Part shown: positions 63,615 to 64,000 of the stretch, piece by piece
Layout: each line of letters starts with the position of its first letter
Position numbering within the stretch: the stretch's first letter is position 1
Assembly: GCF_002813295.1 (NCBI RefSeq)
Contig: NZ_PHUE01000001.1
Coordinates: 1 to 64,000, forward strand
DNA from: Flavobacterium sp. 5
GTDB taxonomy: Bacteria > Bacteroidota > Bacteroidia > Flavobacteriales > Flavobacteriaceae
DNA length: 64,000 nucleotides
Direction: 5' to 3'
Program-made: the position numbers and the translations under genes
Notes under the pieces: model-generated
The model's input: the letters and a program-made list of their open reading frames with translations, nothing else
Database searches by the model: none
Told to the model about the DNA's origin: nothing

Positions 63615-64000
63615 TTAAGAATGTTTTACTGTGATAGATTCTAAAACACTAGCAACACTCTTGCATTTATCAGTAGCAGATTCTAAAACTGACAATACTT
63701 CTTTATATTTAATGATATTTTTGGCATCTGTTTCGTTTTCGAAAATTTCAAAAACAGCTTTATTATAAACCATATCCGATTTATTTTCCAACTTATTGAT
63801 TTTTGCACAAGCGTTGGTAATCGTTTTCATGTTGCTTAAGTTTTTTAACTCTTTTACAGCAACATCAATATTTTGACAGGCTTCCAGATTGATTTCTGTC
63901 ATTTTACGAATTGATTTTGTGATTTTATCCACTTGATACAAACGCATTCTTGAAGCAGCTCCATGAAGATAATCAGCTACATAATCAATTGAAGTAATCA
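63615..64000 (-). CDS. DUF47 (PhoU-like) partner of PiT transporter, N-terminus outside window
   Basis: The frame is open to the last base of the window, with the upstream part reading S-I-D-Y-V-A-D-Y-L-H-G-A-A-S-R before the first internal Met at 63947, so the gene is truncated here. At least 128 codons are visible. Helical PhoU-like DUF47 family (L-E-N-K-S-D-M-V-Y-N-K; I-I-K-Y-K-E-V-L-S-V-L-E-S-A-T-D-K-C). It is thought to regulate the PiT transporter encoded next. Confidence 0.88.
   Translation of the reverse strand, partial: ITSIDYVADYLHGAASRMRLYQVDKITKSIRKMTEINLEACQNIDVAVKELKNLSNMKTITNACAKINKLENKSDMVYNKAVFEIFENETDAKNIIKYKEVLSVLESATDKCKSVASVLESITVKHS

Overview
The window comes from a member of the Bacteroidota, almost certainly a Flavobacterium-type organism. 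The DNA is strongly AT-rich. Secreted proteins end their signal peptides in ..AQ, and two carry C-terminal type IX secretion sorting domains. Promoters, where visible, have the Bacteroidota -7 box TAnnTTTG, and start codons lack Shine-Dalgarno sequences. There is a zeaxanthin-type carotenoid operon and an ECF sigma/FecR/TonB receptor set.

Bases 1-4435 are three consecutive exported or cytoplasmic peptidases (M1 aminopeptidase, truncated by the window edge; dipeptidyl peptidase IV; aminopeptidase P). Bases 4753-23708 form the most unusual region. A minus-strand run encodes GH127, a DUF5695-like protein, GH43, an HExxH lipoprotein, GH97 and another HExxH protein. It is bracketed by two plus-strand genes for large HExxH proteins with sorting domains. 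Three of the four HExxH proteins look related to each other. No SusC/SusD pair or hybrid two-component regulator is present, so this is not a canonical polysaccharide utilization locus. The combination suggests attack on glycosylated protein (for example arabinosylated plant cell-wall glycoprotein), but that is inference.

Bases 24085-29298 hold a DUF1801 gene and a four-gene AraC-controlled unit whose two promoters carry matching paired direct repeats at identical spacing. A broken second AraC gene and a thioesterase-like gene follow. Bases 29405-37216 contain, on the minus strand, sigma-FecR-TonB receptor, a COG4315-type lipoprotein, and an OB-fold/DUF5777/cytochrome c/YceI operon. A duplicated control segment, including a decayed scrap of the receptor gene, lies in front of the last operon. 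A repeat-built lipoprotein follows at 37422-38441.

Bases 38516-43600 are a MarR-crtI-crtB-unknown-SRPBCC-crtZ-lycopene cyclase operon. Bases 44198-48454 are a small (4.2 kb) integrative island in a tRNA-Arg gene, with 69-bp direct repeats, an integrase, an XRE regulator and three unknown cargo genes. tRNA-Arg, tRNA-Pro and tRNA-Ser follow. The remainder is core genome: thiolase, NlpC/P60 peptidase, two TPR paralogues, gyrA, clpC, a RimB-RimK fusion, a DUF421 membrane protein, a probable Flavo-1-type RNA, and a PiT phosphate transporter with its DUF47 partner, which is cut by the window end.

All family names are from recognition of motifs by eye; no database search was possible.
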